A DNA stretch of 46,749 nucleotides from DASQFI01 sp035633215 (GTDB lineage: Bacteria; Acidobacteriota; Vicinamibacteria; Vicinamibacterales; SCN-69-37). The notes beneath the pieces are model-generated. The model was not told the origin of the DNA. It did no database searches and saw nothing but the letters and a program-made list of their open reading frames with translations. The position numbers and the translations under genes are program-made. Shown piece by piece: positions 8,401 to 15,587 of the stretch (positions are counted from its first letter, which is position 1; each line of letters begins with the position of its first letter). Location of the stretch: assembly GCA_035633215.1 (NCBI GenBank), contig DASQFI010000023.1:1-46749 (forward strand). The letters run 5' to 3'.

Positions 8401-8855
8401 CCGCCACTCTCCGGCACGAGAAAGAACCGCGCCGCACCGCTCGGCGCCCATGTCGCGCGCGACGTCGTGAAGAGGATCGACTTGCCGTCGGGCGTCCAGC
8501 CCTGCACGTTGTCGGCGCCCGGGTGCCAGGTCAGCCGGCGCGGCTCACCGCCCTCCGCGCGCACGACGTACACGTCGAGGTTCCCGCCGTAGTCGGCGCT
8601 GAACGCGATGGAGGTGCCATCCGGCGAGAACTTCGGGTTCATCGTCGTGCCCTGGAAGCTCGTGACGCGACGCGCCATCCCGCCCGCGCGCGGGACAATC
8701 CAGATGTTGTTTGCGTAGGCGAACGCAATTTGTTCCGCGCTGACGGTCGGTTGGCGCAGCAGCCGCGTGCCGGCGTTATCCGGCGCGGCGTCGAGCGGCC
8801 TCAACCAGAGCAAGGCGAGCAGAGCGAGGAGAACGGTGCTCCGAGGTCGGAACAT
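5445..8855 (-). CDS. Tricorn-like S41 serine protease with beta-propeller domains, exported
   Basis: 1136 residues. An N-terminal signal peptide (about 1-23) precedes two WD40-like propellers (about 30-640) rich in PDGKSI/SPDG-type blades, a glycine-rich low-complexity stretch, a core region with catalytic His in VGHSYV (H791), a PDZ domain (about 815-905) and the S41 catalytic domain. The nucleophile lies in NEMAGSGGD (S1016), with GGGSAADY and NEGVGPDIDVEN after the family pattern. Tricorn homologues degrade peptides; an exported form would act in the periplasm on oligopeptides. ATG 8855 is preceded by GGAGGT at a good distance. Two Gly/Arg-rich insertions (GGGGGGRGGRGG type) interrupt the propeller region. 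Confidence 0.95.
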   Translation of the reverse strand: MFRPRSTVLLALLALLWLRPLDAAPDNAGTRLLRQPTVSAEQIAFAYANNIWIVPRAGGMARRVTSFQGTTMNPKFSPDGTSIAFSADYGGNLDVYVVRAEGGEPRRLTWHPGADNVQGWTPDGKSILFTTSRATWAPSGAARFFLVPESGGVEEPMALPRGYQGKISADGRRIAYRMNSSWDEERRNYRGGQNRPVWIVDLKSYDLESPPWTDSKDTDPVWVGDAVYFISDRDGVANVWAYEARGKRLRQVTKFTDFDVKAVDAGAGTVVFEQAGYIHELDPGSGRAKVVNITATGDFPWMMPRWEDVSSRISNIAISPTGKRAVVEARGEIFTIPTDKGDVRNLTRTSGAAERNPAWSPDGKYVSYFSDRSGEYRLVLEEQDGLAPPREITLQKPTHYYTASWSPDSKKLLYTDTNLKVWVLDVATGQAKVVGSDPWMVPERTLNPVWSPDSKWIAYSSRLKSLYHAIYVTNVDTGESKQITDNLADAIWPAWDAGGKYLWFLASTDFGLGSQWLDMTSYPYNETFGLYFAILKKGEPAPLLPESDEDAGVQSSRAAPGGGGGGRGGRGGAEPPEDPSASQAAETPRAPQRPVTVPIDFDDIHRRIISVPGVPARQYSQLRAGLAGTVYYLEAAGAGGGGSTLHRYRLSDRRAAAFVNNAADYDVSADGRKLLYRSGGGGGGRGGRGGGAPAAGGPGLFVVDADRTPPQANAGRLDAQLRMYLEPKEEFKQIFKEGWRNQRDYLYVPNLHGANWTKMEEMYGQMLPHVMHRADLNYLLDNMGAEIAVGHSYVRGGAMPEVPAAGGGGLLGADFVIEAGRYKITRIYDNESWNPDLRAPLHVPGVEVAVGEFILAVNGEELRAPDNIYRLLDGTANRQTVLTVNNKPALEGARRVTVIPLASEQALRTRAWVEHNRRLVDKLSNGQLAYVYLPNTGQGGYASFNRYYFAQQDKVGVVVDERFNGGGSAADYIIDVLQRDFDGYFNNVAGDRYPFTSPSAGIWGPKVMIINEMAGSGGDLMPYMFRSRKIGPLVGKRTWGGLVHTADTPGFIDGGSMIAPRGGFFTRDGKWAVENEGVGPDIDVENWPKDVIAGRDAQLERAIEEAMKLLKANPVDRMKTEPPPPIWGVRKGGGGE

Positions 8856-8922
8856 GAGGGTACCTCCGGGATGCGGCGAGAGTAATCGCTAATCGGCGAA
8901 TCGGCAATTCCTAATCGCCCGG

Positions 8923-9345
8923 TCAGCGCCCTGGCGTCCGGACTTCCAGCGGAAAGCATCCACGCCCGGCCTCGTGCGCCCAGAATTCCTCCCCCGGCTG
9001 ACGCGACGCATCAGTCGAGCGGCGGTCGAACCCCGCGCAGAGCTCGTAGCGCTTTTCGCCGGTCGGGCGGAACGCGTACGGCTGCCCGGTCACCGGATCC
9101 CGGGCGTCGGTCCCGCGCGGGTCGAGTGTGACCTCGTCGAGCGAAGCCGGAAGCCGGCCATGTTTCGCCCAGTGGACGTCGATCAACCGGGACAACATCT
9201 GCAGATCCTCGACGCGTCGAGCGTCCAGCCGCTCGATACGCGCTTCCGACGGCGATCCGCTCAGGACCAGCCCGGCCGTCACCGCGGCGCCGACCACGAG
9301 CACGACGAGCGCAACGAAAACGGCATGCGGCGAAAGGACTTTCAT
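8923..9345 (-). CDS. Membrane-anchored protein of unknown function, partner of the DUF5671 protein
   Basis: 140 residues. One N-terminal hydrophobic helix (about 8-30) is followed by a soluble domain with RVEDLQMLSRLIDVHW and LPASLDEVTLDPRGTDARDP. That pattern (helix, then a region setting out residues in small repeats with DPVTGQPYAFRP) recalls the body of pseudopilins, but there is no prepilin cleavage motif, so I do not claim that role. ATG 9345 overlaps the stop codon of the upstream DUF5671 gene by four bases (ATGA), so the two are translationally coupled. It probably sits in the inner membrane facing the periplasm. Confidence 0.8.
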   Translation of the reverse strand: MKVLSPHAVFVALVVLVVGAAVTAGLVLSGSPSEARIERLDARRVEDLQMLSRLIDVHWAKHGRLPASLDEVTLDPRGTDARDPVTGQPYAFRPTGEKRYELCAGFDRRSTDASRQPGEEFWAHEAGRGCFPLEVRTPGR

Positions 9346-9986
9346 GACATGCCTTCTTTCTCGTCGGCCCGCAGATCCTTCAGGTAATAGCCGAACCCGG
9401 CGCCGGCGATGCCGAAAACCGTGGCCGCCTTCAGGACGAATCGAATCGTGAGCTCGCCGCCCAGCAGGTGATAGACGAGGCTCGTGACGTCCCCGATGAG
9501 CACCCCGGCCGCGATGAACATCGTCAAGTACGTCAACCATCGCCTGACGCGGGAGGCGCGCTTGCGCGGATCCCGCCGGACGTCCCGGCGCGTGAGGCGC
9601 GACACGAACAGGAAGACGGGGAACGAGACGATGAGCGAGGCGACCGCCCATCTGATTCGCAATGTTGACCACGTCAGGTGGTCGGGTGCGGCCGCATCTG
9701 GAAACGCCCGGTCGATGAGCTCGAAGATCAATGCGCCCAGATTGAACGCGGCGACGTACAGCGTGCTGAACAGCACGAGATACAGGAACGCCTCTCTCGG
9801 CGAGAGGTACGCCCGGGGCCGTGGAACCGGAATGGGAAAGTCAACTTCGGCGAATCCAGCGAGGGCGCCCTTGACCTGGTGCGCCTCCCACCCGGCGCGT
9901 TCGAGAACGTCAGCCACGGTGCTGCGTGATGTGCCGCGGGACAACGCGTCCCTGACAAAAACGTTGAGTTCTTCGTCGATTGCCAC
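9342..9986 (-). CDS. DUF5671 multi-pass membrane protein
   Basis: 214 residues. The N-terminal 60 residues are soluble and helical (ELNVFVRDALSRGTS...), then four membrane helices follow: YLVLFSTLYVAAFNLGALIF, WAVASLIVSFPVFLFV, YLTMFIAAGVLIGDVTSLVY and AATVFGIAGAGFGYYL. This matches the DUF5671 pattern as I know it. GTG 9986 is chosen because AGGAGGG lies just upstream; the frame stays open further upstream but would then run under the divergent regulator. It is the first gene of a two-gene operon with the membrane-anchored protein after it. Confidence 0.8.
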   Translation of the reverse strand: MAIDEELNVFVRDALSRGTSRSTVADVLERAGWEAHQVKGALAGFAEVDFPIPVPRPRAYLSPREAFLYLVLFSTLYVAAFNLGALIFELIDRAFPDAAAPDHLTWSTLRIRWAVASLIVSFPVFLFVSRLTRRDVRRDPRKRASRVRRWLTYLTMFIAAGVLIGDVTSLVYHLLGGELTIRFVLKAATVFGIAGAGFGYYLKDLRADEKEGMS

Positions 9987-10140
9987 GATGCCCTCCTGCC
10001 CCGCACGGGGCGCGTCATTCAGAGGGTACGGCGGCCGCCAGGGTGAAGTCCTGTAGGCGTTCTGAAGAAGACTGAGAAACGCTGTCTGCAACTGCAGCCG
10101 GCGTCGATTTGACCCTCGGGAAGCGCCACAGGTCGTCCTC

Positions 10141-10169
10141 TTGCCAACTGTCTCACTGTCTGATACAGT
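10141..10169 (+). promoter_or_regulatory. Promoter and candidate operator of the GntR operon
   Basis: TTGCCA (10141-10146) and TACAGT (10164-10169) are 17 bases apart, fitting a housekeeping sigma promoter. The -10 box lies inside the inverted repeat ACTGT-CTGAT-ACAGT (10155-10169), a natural place for autorepression by the GntR protein. The ATG is only seven bases past the -10 box, so the transcript would be nearly or fully leaderless. Confidence 0.6.
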
Positions 10170-10176
10170 AATCCAT

Positions 10177-10563
10177 ATGATTCGCATCGACGTCACGAGC
10201 GCCCGTCCGCTCGAGGACCAGATCGCCGCGGCGCTGCGGCAGGCGCTCGCCCAAGGCGAGATCGGACCTGGCGACGAGCTGCCTTCGGTCCGGCAGCTCG
10301 CGGGCGACCTTGGAGTGCATTGGAATACGGTCGCGCGCGCGTACCGCCGACTGGCCGACGAACGGCTGCTCATCGTCCGCCGCGGCCGCAGCGTCGTCGC
10401 CCGAGAGCCGTCGGGACAGCCGTCGCGAGTCGCGCGAACAGGCCTGCGCGAGCAGCTCAACGAAGCAATTGCCGCCGCCGTCCTCGGCGGCATCTCCAGC
10501 GATGAAATCGGACGTATCTTTCAGGAGGCGCTCGCCCGTTTCGGGGAGCGACGACGGTCATGA
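10177..10563 (+). CDS. GntR-family transcriptional regulator, short YtrA type
   Basis: 128 residues. A GntR winged helix-turn-helix fills residues 8-75, with PLEDQIAAALRQAL, GDELPSVRQLAGDLGVHWN and TVARAYRRLADERL. The remaining 50 residues are a helical tail with no effector domain, as in the YtrA subfamily, whose members usually repress an adjacent transporter or membrane-protein operon. The start is ATG 10177, seven bases after the predicted -10 box and without a ribosome binding site. It overlaps the next gene by four bases (ATGA), so regulator and membrane protein are made together. Confidence 0.92.
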   Translation: MIRIDVTSARPLEDQIAAALRQALAQGEIGPGDELPSVRQLAGDLGVHWNTVARAYRRLADERLLIVRRGRSVVAREPSGQPSRVARTGLREQLNEAIAAAVLGGISSDEIGRIFQEALARFGERRRS

Positions 10564-11384
10564 CGGCACAGCAGGTTCTGCAGATCGCAGTCGCGTGCAT
10601 CGCGACAGCCACACCGTGGCTGGTCGCGCGCATCGCACTGTCCGTGGCCTCCCGCCACGCAATGAGCGTGGGAGCGGCCTTCCCTCCCCCGCGAGCCATG
10701 CACATCTTGACGCGCGCGACGCTGGTCGCCCTCCCGCTGGCCGCGACGGCGGGGTGGTTCCTGACGCCGCCGTCGCTGCTCATGGGCGCGGTGGACGTTG
10801 CGGCCTTTTTCGTCCTGTCGATCCTGGGACTGCGGGCGCTGTCCGAGATCGATTCCGCGTCACGACCCGCGCGCGACGTGCAGGCCTCCGAGAGGGCCGC
10901 CAGCCTGCGGCCGCGACGGTTGAGGGACTACGTGCCGTTGGCCTGGCACGCCGTGCCGTTCGTCGCGTGCGTCAGCGGACTCGCGTTGCTGGCGTGGCGA
11001 CTCGAGTCGGTGTCGTCCAGCCGGCTGTTCGTGCCGGTGAGCTTCATCCTGGCAGCGCCCGTGTTCCTGTGGCTCTACGAAGTGTGGATGCGATCGGAAA
11101 TCTCTGGAGCCGGATCTGTCGACGTCGATCACCGCCACGCCGACCAGCGACGACGGCAGAGGATCCGTCAAATCCTGGTGGTCGAAACGATTCTGATCGT
11201 GGGACTGGTTGGAATTGGTCACGCCCTGCTCGGACTCGACTGGAAGGCGCCCGGCATCCGCGTCGTGCTCGGTACCACCGGCGGTGCCCTGCTCGCGATT
11301 ACCGGATGCGCGTTCGCGCTCTCCTCCGAGCTCAACCGGCGCCGCTATCGCGACGCCGGATCGGCCTCTCAGGCTTCGCGCTGA
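10560..11384 (+). CDS. Multi-pass membrane protein of unknown function in the GntR operon
   Basis: 274 residues with about seven predicted helices, for example ALVALPLAATAGWFL-type, VDVAAFFVLSILGLRAL, VPFVACVSGLALLAW, LFVPVSFILAAPVFLWLY, ILVVETILIVGLVGIGHALL and IRVVLGTTGGALLAITG. There is no ATP-binding cassette gene next door, so this is not a complete YtrA-type transporter operon. The start ATG overlaps the regulator's stop. The function is unknown; a small solute or lipid-related membrane role is only a guess. Confidence 0.8.
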   Translation: MTAQQVLQIAVACIATATPWLVARIALSVASRHAMSVGAAFPPPRAMHILTRATLVALPLAATAGWFLTPPSLLMGAVDVAAFFVLSILGLRALSEIDSASRPARDVQASERAASLRPRRLRDYVPLAWHAVPFVACVSGLALLAWRLESVSSSRLFVPVSFILAAPVFLWLYEVWMRSEISGAGSVDVDHRHADQRRRQRIRQILVVETILIVGLVGIGHALLGLDWKAPGIRVVLGTTGGALLAITGCAFALSSELNRRRYRDAGSASQASR

Positions 11385-11587
11385 TTCTTGATGCGGGCCC
11401 GGCGGTGGGCGGTAATCGCCGAGAGGATGTGACAGATCCAGCCGAGCGTCCCGCCCGACCCGATCCAGAGGCCGGGCGTGACGATCAGCCAGAAAATCCC
11501 GCGCAGGAAATCGCCGTTGTAGAACTGCCCGACGCCCGGAACGAGGAGGCTCAGAACCGCCGCCGTACCGGCATTCCGGGTCCGCAT
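11369..11587 (-). CDS. Small membrane protein of TM2-like type
   Basis: 72 residues. Two hydrophobic segments (8-25 and 31-60) carry LLVPGVGQFYNGDFLRG and FWLIVTPGLWIGSGGTLGWI, the pattern of TM2 or DUF5683-like small proteins (P-G-x-G-Q-F-Y-x-G). Its last residues overlap the end of the convergent membrane-protein gene by 16 bases. Function is unknown. Confidence 0.72.
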   Translation of the reverse strand: MRTRNAGTAAVLSLLVPGVGQFYNGDFLRGIFWLIVTPGLWIGSGGTLGWICHILSAITAHRRARIKNQREA

Positions 11588-11607
11588 GGCGTTCCCTGCC
11601 AGCTCCG

Positions 11608-12093
11608 CTACTTCTTCCGTGGGTCGTCCTTCGGATCGACGTACGTGATCTCGAACGGACCCATGCCGGAGATCATGAGCGTCGTCGCGCCTTTCGCTTT
11701 CACGAAGTGGTTCGTCTTCGCGGGCATCGAGCCGAATCCGCCGACCTCGAGCGCCTTCATCGACGCTTCGGTGTACGTGTCACCCATGCCGACCAGGAGC
11801 GCGCCCGAAACGACGATGATGTCCTCGGCGGTGGGATGCCAGTGGGGCCGCACAATGTAGCCGTCCCCGAACTTGACCGCGATCGTGAACGGGCCGGGCT
11901 TGGCAGGGTCCCCGCTCATCACGGCAAGCTGCCCGCCGGGAGGCAGTCCGGGCGGCGCGGGCCCCCACTTCATGTCGGCGGGATTCACCATGACGTGCCC
12001 TGTCGGCGTCTGGGCGCTCGAGCTTGCCTGCACGGCCGCCAGACCAAAGATCATCGCCACGCCGGCGACGGAAGCCGCTACGTTGATTCGCAT
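11608..12093 (-). CDS. Exported cupin-domain protein
   Basis: 161 residues. A signal peptide (about 1-27, ending ASSSAQ) leads to a single cupin barrel with the metal-binding pattern VRPHWHPTAEDIIVVSGALLV and, in the second motif, GFGSMPAKTNHFVKAKG. It resembles DUF4437-like or general cupins found as extracytoplasmic proteins. ATG 12093 follows GGAGGT closely. Substrate and reaction cannot be read from the sequence. Confidence 0.88.
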   Translation of the reverse strand: MRINVAASVAGVAMIFGLAAVQASSSAQTPTGHVMVNPADMKWGPAPPGLPPGGQLAVMSGDPAKPGPFTIAVKFGDGYIVRPHWHPTAEDIIVVSGALLVGMGDTYTEASMKALEVGGFGSMPAKTNHFVKAKGATTLMISGMGPFEITYVDPKDDPRKK

Positions 12094-12164
12094 GAGTACC
12101 TCCAGGAAGTCCCAAACGAGCTGGGTCCGATCGATCTTACTCCCACCGCAGAGGCGACGACGGA

Positions 12165-12524
12165 CTAGCGATTGGGGGTGATCGGGGATCGAGACTCATC
12201 TCGCCAGATGCGCCACGAGGTCCAAAGAAAGCTGGCGACGGCGCCTAACAGGAGGACGACCAGCCATATCGGGGTCGGAGCGTCCAGGGCGACGCACAGA
12301 TCCTTCGCGCCGCCGGCAAGCGCGATTCCGGCCAGCGGCAGAAGCGGAGGCCAGCGGCTTCCGCGGGGATCCCGGCGACGGTACCGCAGGCCGACGACGA
12401 GCAGCGCGACCCCGGCGACGAGGGCCTGGCTGCCCTGCACCCAGAGATAGGCCGCATGGCCGGCGAGCAGCAGGGTGAGGACCTGGGACGCGAGGGCGAG
12501 AATGAGAATTGCCCAGGGCCGCAT
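12165..12524 (-). CDS. Small multi-pass membrane protein, unknown function
   Basis: 119 residues from ATG 12524, which puts the first helix (WAILILALASQVLTLLLAGH) right at the N-terminus. Further helices are ALVAGVALLVVGLRY, LLPLAGIALAGGAKDLCVAL and IWLVVLLLGAVASFLWTSW. The frame is open to ATG 12611, which would add 29 unremarkable residues; no clear ribosome binding site settles it. I do not recognise the family. Confidence 0.55.
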   Translation of the reverse strand: MRPWAILILALASQVLTLLLAGHAAYLWVQGSQALVAGVALLVVGLRYRRRDPRGSRWPPLLPLAGIALAGGAKDLCVALDAPTPIWLVVLLLGAVASFLWTSWRIWRDESRSPITPNR

Positions 12525-12613
12525 GCGATCTGGATACGGTTTCCTCCGGCCGGTGTCAAACGACATCTGAGGTGTCGTCATGCGAGCTACTCTGACCGTC
12601 GTCGTCGCCATCG

Positions 12614-12730
12614 CTCTACGCCAGCGAGGGACGGTACGACGAGGCTGAAGTCATGCTGGCCCATGCCTCCGCGCTCATCGATGACGCACGGACGCCGCAC
12701 GGGTTGACCCCAGGTGTTCGCCCTTACTGA
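12614..12730 (+). pseudogene. TPR protein remnant
   Basis: The frame starting at CTC 12614 reads LYASEGRYDEAEVMLAHA and continues to a stop near 12730. This is the helix-turn-helix signature of one tetratricopeptide unit (G-x-Y-x-E-A-E). No start codon or further units remain, so it looks like the last scrap of a deleted TPR gene. It shares no frame with the small membrane protein gene. Confidence 0.5.
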
Positions 12731-12846
12731 TATCGCCTCTCACCGATTGTCTGATTGAGAAGGCCCTCCCGTCCCGCGGTCGCACTCCGGCGTCCAAAGG
12801 CCATTCCGGCAGCACGCCCGCTGCCCGTGATTGAAGGGATGGTCCT

Positions 12847-13446
12847 ATGTACCGGCTTGTCCTCTTCGCCCTCGCGTTAGCGCTCTCGGCATCGCCCGCT
12901 GCTGGTCAGACATCGACGCAGCCGCCAGCGCGGCCGGTCGCGCCTCAACCGGCCACACCGGTTCCGACTCAGGCGCCCTTTTCTGCCGACGCGAGAATTG
13001 CGTTCATCAACCTGCAATTCGTCTTCGGCGAATCCGCGCTCGGCAAGCAAGGCAACGATCGATTGCGCGTCTTCAGTGACAAGGTCTTTGCCGGCCTCGC
13101 CGCCCGGGAGAAGGAAATCACCGGCCTGCGGGAAAAGATCAAGTCGCAGACGGGTCTGATCGACGAGAGCCTGCTGAAGAACTGGACCAACGACCTGCAG
13201 CGCCTCCAGCGAGAAGCGCAGTTCGCGCAACAGGAAGCCCAGGTGCAGAGCGAGCACCTGCAACAGGAAGTGTTTGCCGAATTCGAAAAGCGCGTTCTCC
13301 CCGTGCTGACGGCTCTCCGCACTGAAAAACGGCTGCACGCGATCCTCTCCGTGCAGAGTGAGGGCGGCGGAATGACGCTCCTGTCGTTCGACCCGGGGCT
13401 GGATGTCTCGTCCGAGGTCGTCAAGCGGCTCGATGCGGCAAAGTAG
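12847..13446 (+). CDS. OmpH/Skp-family periplasmic chaperone-like protein
   Basis: 199 residues. A signal peptide (about 1-21, ending SPAAGQ) and a Pro/Thr-rich spacer precede the OmpH-type domain, which starts with RIAFINLQFVFGESALGKQG. A long charged coiled coil (about 75-150) follows, then a short beta segment near the end, as in Skp. Skp-like proteins hold unfolded outer-membrane proteins in the periplasm. The gene lies 30 bases ahead of the MerR-TOBE gene. Confidence 0.9.
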   Translation: MYRLVLFALALALSASPAAGQTSTQPPARPVAPQPATPVPTQAPFSADARIAFINLQFVFGESALGKQGNDRLRVFSDKVFAGLAAREKEITGLREKIKSQTGLIDESLLKNWTNDLQRLQREAQFAQQEAQVQSEHLQQEVFAEFEKRVLPVLTALRTEKRLHAILSVQSEGGGMTLLSFDPGLDVSSEVVKRLDAAK

Positions 13447-13475
13447 CGGAGACTCAAACATTCTAGAATGGATCC

Positions 13476-13928
13476 ATGACGCTTCTCACGATTCGCGCCG
13501 CCGCTGAACGACTCGGCGTCGGCTACTCGACGGTCAAACGCTGGGTCCACAGCGGACGGGTGAGGACGACGCGGACGGAAGGCGGCCACCACCGCGTGGC
13601 CGAGACGGAGATCGATCGCCTTATCGCGCGACAGCAGCCAGGGTCGCGGCGCAAGTCCGGCCCGAGTGATGCCGACGAGACGCTGGCCGGCCTCAGCGCG
13701 CGCAACCGTCTGCGGGGATTCGTGGAAGAAGTGCGCGTCGATGGCCTGCTCGCGCAAGTCCGGCTTCGCGTCGGCGATCAGACGCTGACGTCCGTCATCA
13801 CGGCCGACGCCGTTCAGGCCCTGGGGTTGAGGCGGGGCGACGATGCGCTGGCGATCATCAAGTCGACGGAGGTCATGATCGCGAAAGATGTAGGCCGGCC
13901 CTTTAGGGCCGGCTCGCGGCGGGGCTGA
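13476..13928 (+). CDS. MerR/excisionase-type helix-turn-helix protein with TOBE (molybdate-binding) domain
   Basis: 150 residues. The N-terminal helix-turn-helix reads RAAAERLGVGYSTVKRWV with EGGHHRVAETEIDRLI, typical of MerR/excisionase DNA binding. Residues about 75-138 form a TOBE/Mop domain: SARNRLRGFVEEVRVDGLLA and TSVITADAVQALGLRRGD. Such fusions are usually annotated as molybdenum-pterin-binding regulators and may sense molybdate. The domain naturally ends at VMIAK; the last 11 residues and the stop codon come from a Family D repeat. Confidence 0.9.
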   Translation: MTLLTIRAAAERLGVGYSTVKRWVHSGRVRTTRTEGGHHRVAETEIDRLIARQQPGSRRKSGPSDADETLAGLSARNRLRGFVEEVRVDGLLAQVRLRVGDQTLTSVITADAVQALGLRRGDDALAIIKSTEVMIAKDVGRPFRAGSRRG

Positions 13929-13944
13929 AGCCCCGCCCTACATC
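13887..13944. repeat. Family D palindromic repeat between convergent genes
   Basis: GATGTAGG...CCTACATC encloses two hairpins, GGCCGGCCC-TTTA-GGGCCGGC and GGCGGGGC-TGAA-GCCCCGCC. It is the reverse orientation of the copy at 16916-16972. Both convergent genes run into it: the MerR-TOBE stop (13926) and the minus-strand stop (13903) lie inside, so the genes overlap by 26 bases. It probably also acts as a two-way terminator. Confidence 0.85.
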
Positions 13945-14679
13945 TGATCCCGGCTCCCCGAACTGAACGTCCAGCACGCGAAAGGTCGTCGGATACCTGC
14001 CAAAGCGAAACACGACCCGCCGCCGGCGCGCGATGAGCAACCCACCGACGCGCTCGTAGTCTTCCCAGAAGTGCGAAGCGCAGGCCCACGTGCCCACGAC
14101 CTCGGCCACATAGTCGTGGCGGACGATCCGGCCATCGGCGCCGAAATGGACCTGCTGCCGCCGCGAATGGGTGTGCACGTCCGGCGGGAAGACGACGTCG
14201 ATGCCTTCGGGGATGCCGCGCCTCGCCAGCACGCGCACGAGCCGCGCCTCGTCGAGCGTGAACGGAAGGACGTGATAGTGCCAGAGGGCGTATCCGAAGA
14301 AATAAAGCCCGTCGAGCGGTGACCAGCGGCGGTACTTCGCCAGACGGGAAAATGTGCGCCGATGGTCGACGCTTCGGAGAGGCGCCTCACGCCCCTCGAT
14401 CTCCTCGATGCTGACACTGCCGTCGGCGAACCGCCCGCGGTGACGATCGTCCGGATAACCGTGGAAGATCGTGATGCGCTCGTGCGGACGAATCTCGAAC
14501 TCGCGCGGCGCTGGAAAGGTGTCGCCGTACCCCTTGAGGCTCAACAGCGCGCCAGCCGCGCGGCGAAACGGCAGCCGAATGGATACGGTCTCCTGCCACA
14601 ACGGCCGTCCGCCGTGGGCCGCGATCGCGCGCTCCACCAGCGCGATCGCATCAGGCGTCCATCCGGCAAAGGCGTCCAA
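13903..14679 (-). CDS. Protein of unknown function, about 245 native residues
   Basis: 258 residues from TTG 14679; no ATG or GTG is available upstream in frame before a stop. It is soluble with many paired aromatic and basic residues, for example PLWQETVSIRLPF, RITIFHGYPDDRHRGRF, SRLAKYRRWSPLDGLYFFGY and DVVFPPDVHTHSRRQQVHFG. The alternation of strands with buried aromatics resembles a beta-sheet, perhaps LolA-like, fold but I do not recognise a named family. The last nine or so residues (GFSPAASRP) are encoded by the Family D repeat, so the native C-terminus was probably VLDVQFGEPG or close to it. Confidence 0.75.
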   Translation of the reverse strand: MDAFAGWTPDAIALVERAIAAHGGRPLWQETVSIRLPFRRAAGALLSLKGYGDTFPAPREFEIRPHERITIFHGYPDDRHRGRFADGSVSIEEIEGREAPLRSVDHRRTFSRLAKYRRWSPLDGLYFFGYALWHYHVLPFTLDEARLVRVLARRGIPEGIDVVFPPDVHTHSRRQQVHFGADGRIVRHDYVAEVVGTWACASHFWEDYERVGGLLIARRRRVVFRFGRYPTTFRVLDVQFGEPGSDVGRGFSPAASRP

Positions 14680-14717
14680 GATTCGTAAACGTACTCTAAG
14701 ATTGGCGCCGGCTTTTG

Positions 14718-14866
14718 ATGGGCGCGCATTTCACCCCCGCGCTATTCAAGTTTCTCCGCGACCTGAAACGACACAACGATCGCGAGTGGTTTGCCGCCAG
14801 CCGCGACCGCTATGTCGCCGACGTCGAAGGACCGATACTGCAGTTCATCGGCGATTTGGGTGTGCC
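14718..14866 (+). pseudogene. DUF2461 gene remnant (N-terminal 50 codons)
   Basis: ATG 14718 begins GAHFTPALFKFLRDLKRHND, continues with REWFAASRDRYVADVEGP and reaches ILQFIGDLG, the start of DUF2461 proteins (about 220 residues in full). After about 14863 the similarity ends and no DUF2461 sequence follows, though the frame happens to stay open into the next gene. The remaining 250 bases before the DUF4440 gene hold nothing I can name. Confidence 0.75.
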
Positions 14867-15113
14867 AGTTCATGGGTCCTGGTCAGCTCCTTCGAGACCG
14901 GCGTGCAGATATGTGGGTAATCACTATATACGAACGACGGACGAAATGGTTGGCCGGCCCGCCCGGCGCCGCGGACCGGCTCGCCGGAATTCGAGGCACG
15001 GCGCGCGGTCATGTCCCATCCTGAACCAGAAAAAGACGCGAACGGCGCCGCCGATGTCGCAAGCGGTCGGCGGCGGTATTGATTGTCGTCCTTCACGAAG
15101 CTACGTTGGCTTC

Positions 15114-15578
15114 ATGGCCAAACTCCTGACGCAACTCCCCTTCATGATCGCGCTCGCCACCACGACGGCCTCCGGAATCGGTCAGCGGCCCGCCGCCGAC
15201 GCGGACTGGAAGGCGTCCCTGCTCGCGGCCCGGGAAGCCGCGTGGCGACACTACTACGGAGATTCCGACAAGCTGGCGGCGATGCTGCCGAACGACTTCA
15301 TCGCCATGGGCCTCGGCGGCAGGTGGGGCAACAAGACCGAGACGGTGGCGAGCTCGCGCGCGGACATCGCAGCCGGCACCAGCATCGCGTCGTTGAAGTT
15401 TCCGGAAACCAGGATTCAGCGCTACGGCGACGCCGCCATCATCTACACGACGTTCGAGATGGTCCTGTCGAAGAACGGCCAACAGCAACCGCCGATCGTG
15501 GGACGCGGGACGGAAATCTTCAGGTGGGACGGCGCCCAGTGGCTCCATCCCGGCTGGCACCTCGATTCCGGACGGTGA
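15114..15578 (+). CDS. Exported DUF4440/SnoaL-like protein
   Basis: 154 residues. A signal peptide (about 1-21) precedes a compact alpha+beta domain with ADWKASLLAAREAAWRHYYG, DFIAMGLGGRWGN, DAAIIYTTFEMVLSKNG and RGTEIFRWDGAQWLHPGWHL, the pattern of the DUF4440/NTF2-like fold. These folds bind small ligands in a conical pocket; no catalytic residues can be assigned. The frame is open far upstream through the DUF2461 remnant, but the signal peptide marks ATG 15114 as the start. Confidence 0.82.
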   Translation: MAKLLTQLPFMIALATTTASGIGQRPAADADWKASLLAAREAAWRHYYGDSDKLAAMLPNDFIAMGLGGRWGNKTETVASSRADIAAGTSIASLKFPETRIQRYGDAAIIYTTFEMVLSKNGQQQPPIVGRGTEIFRWDGAQWLHPGWHLDSGR

Positions 15579-15587
15579 GAGACGTCT

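Noticed and set aside
14715..15578. One long gene joining the DUF2461 part and the DUF4440 part
   Set aside because: Similarity to DUF2461 breaks off near 14863, the middle is unrelated, and the second part has its own signal peptide at 15114.
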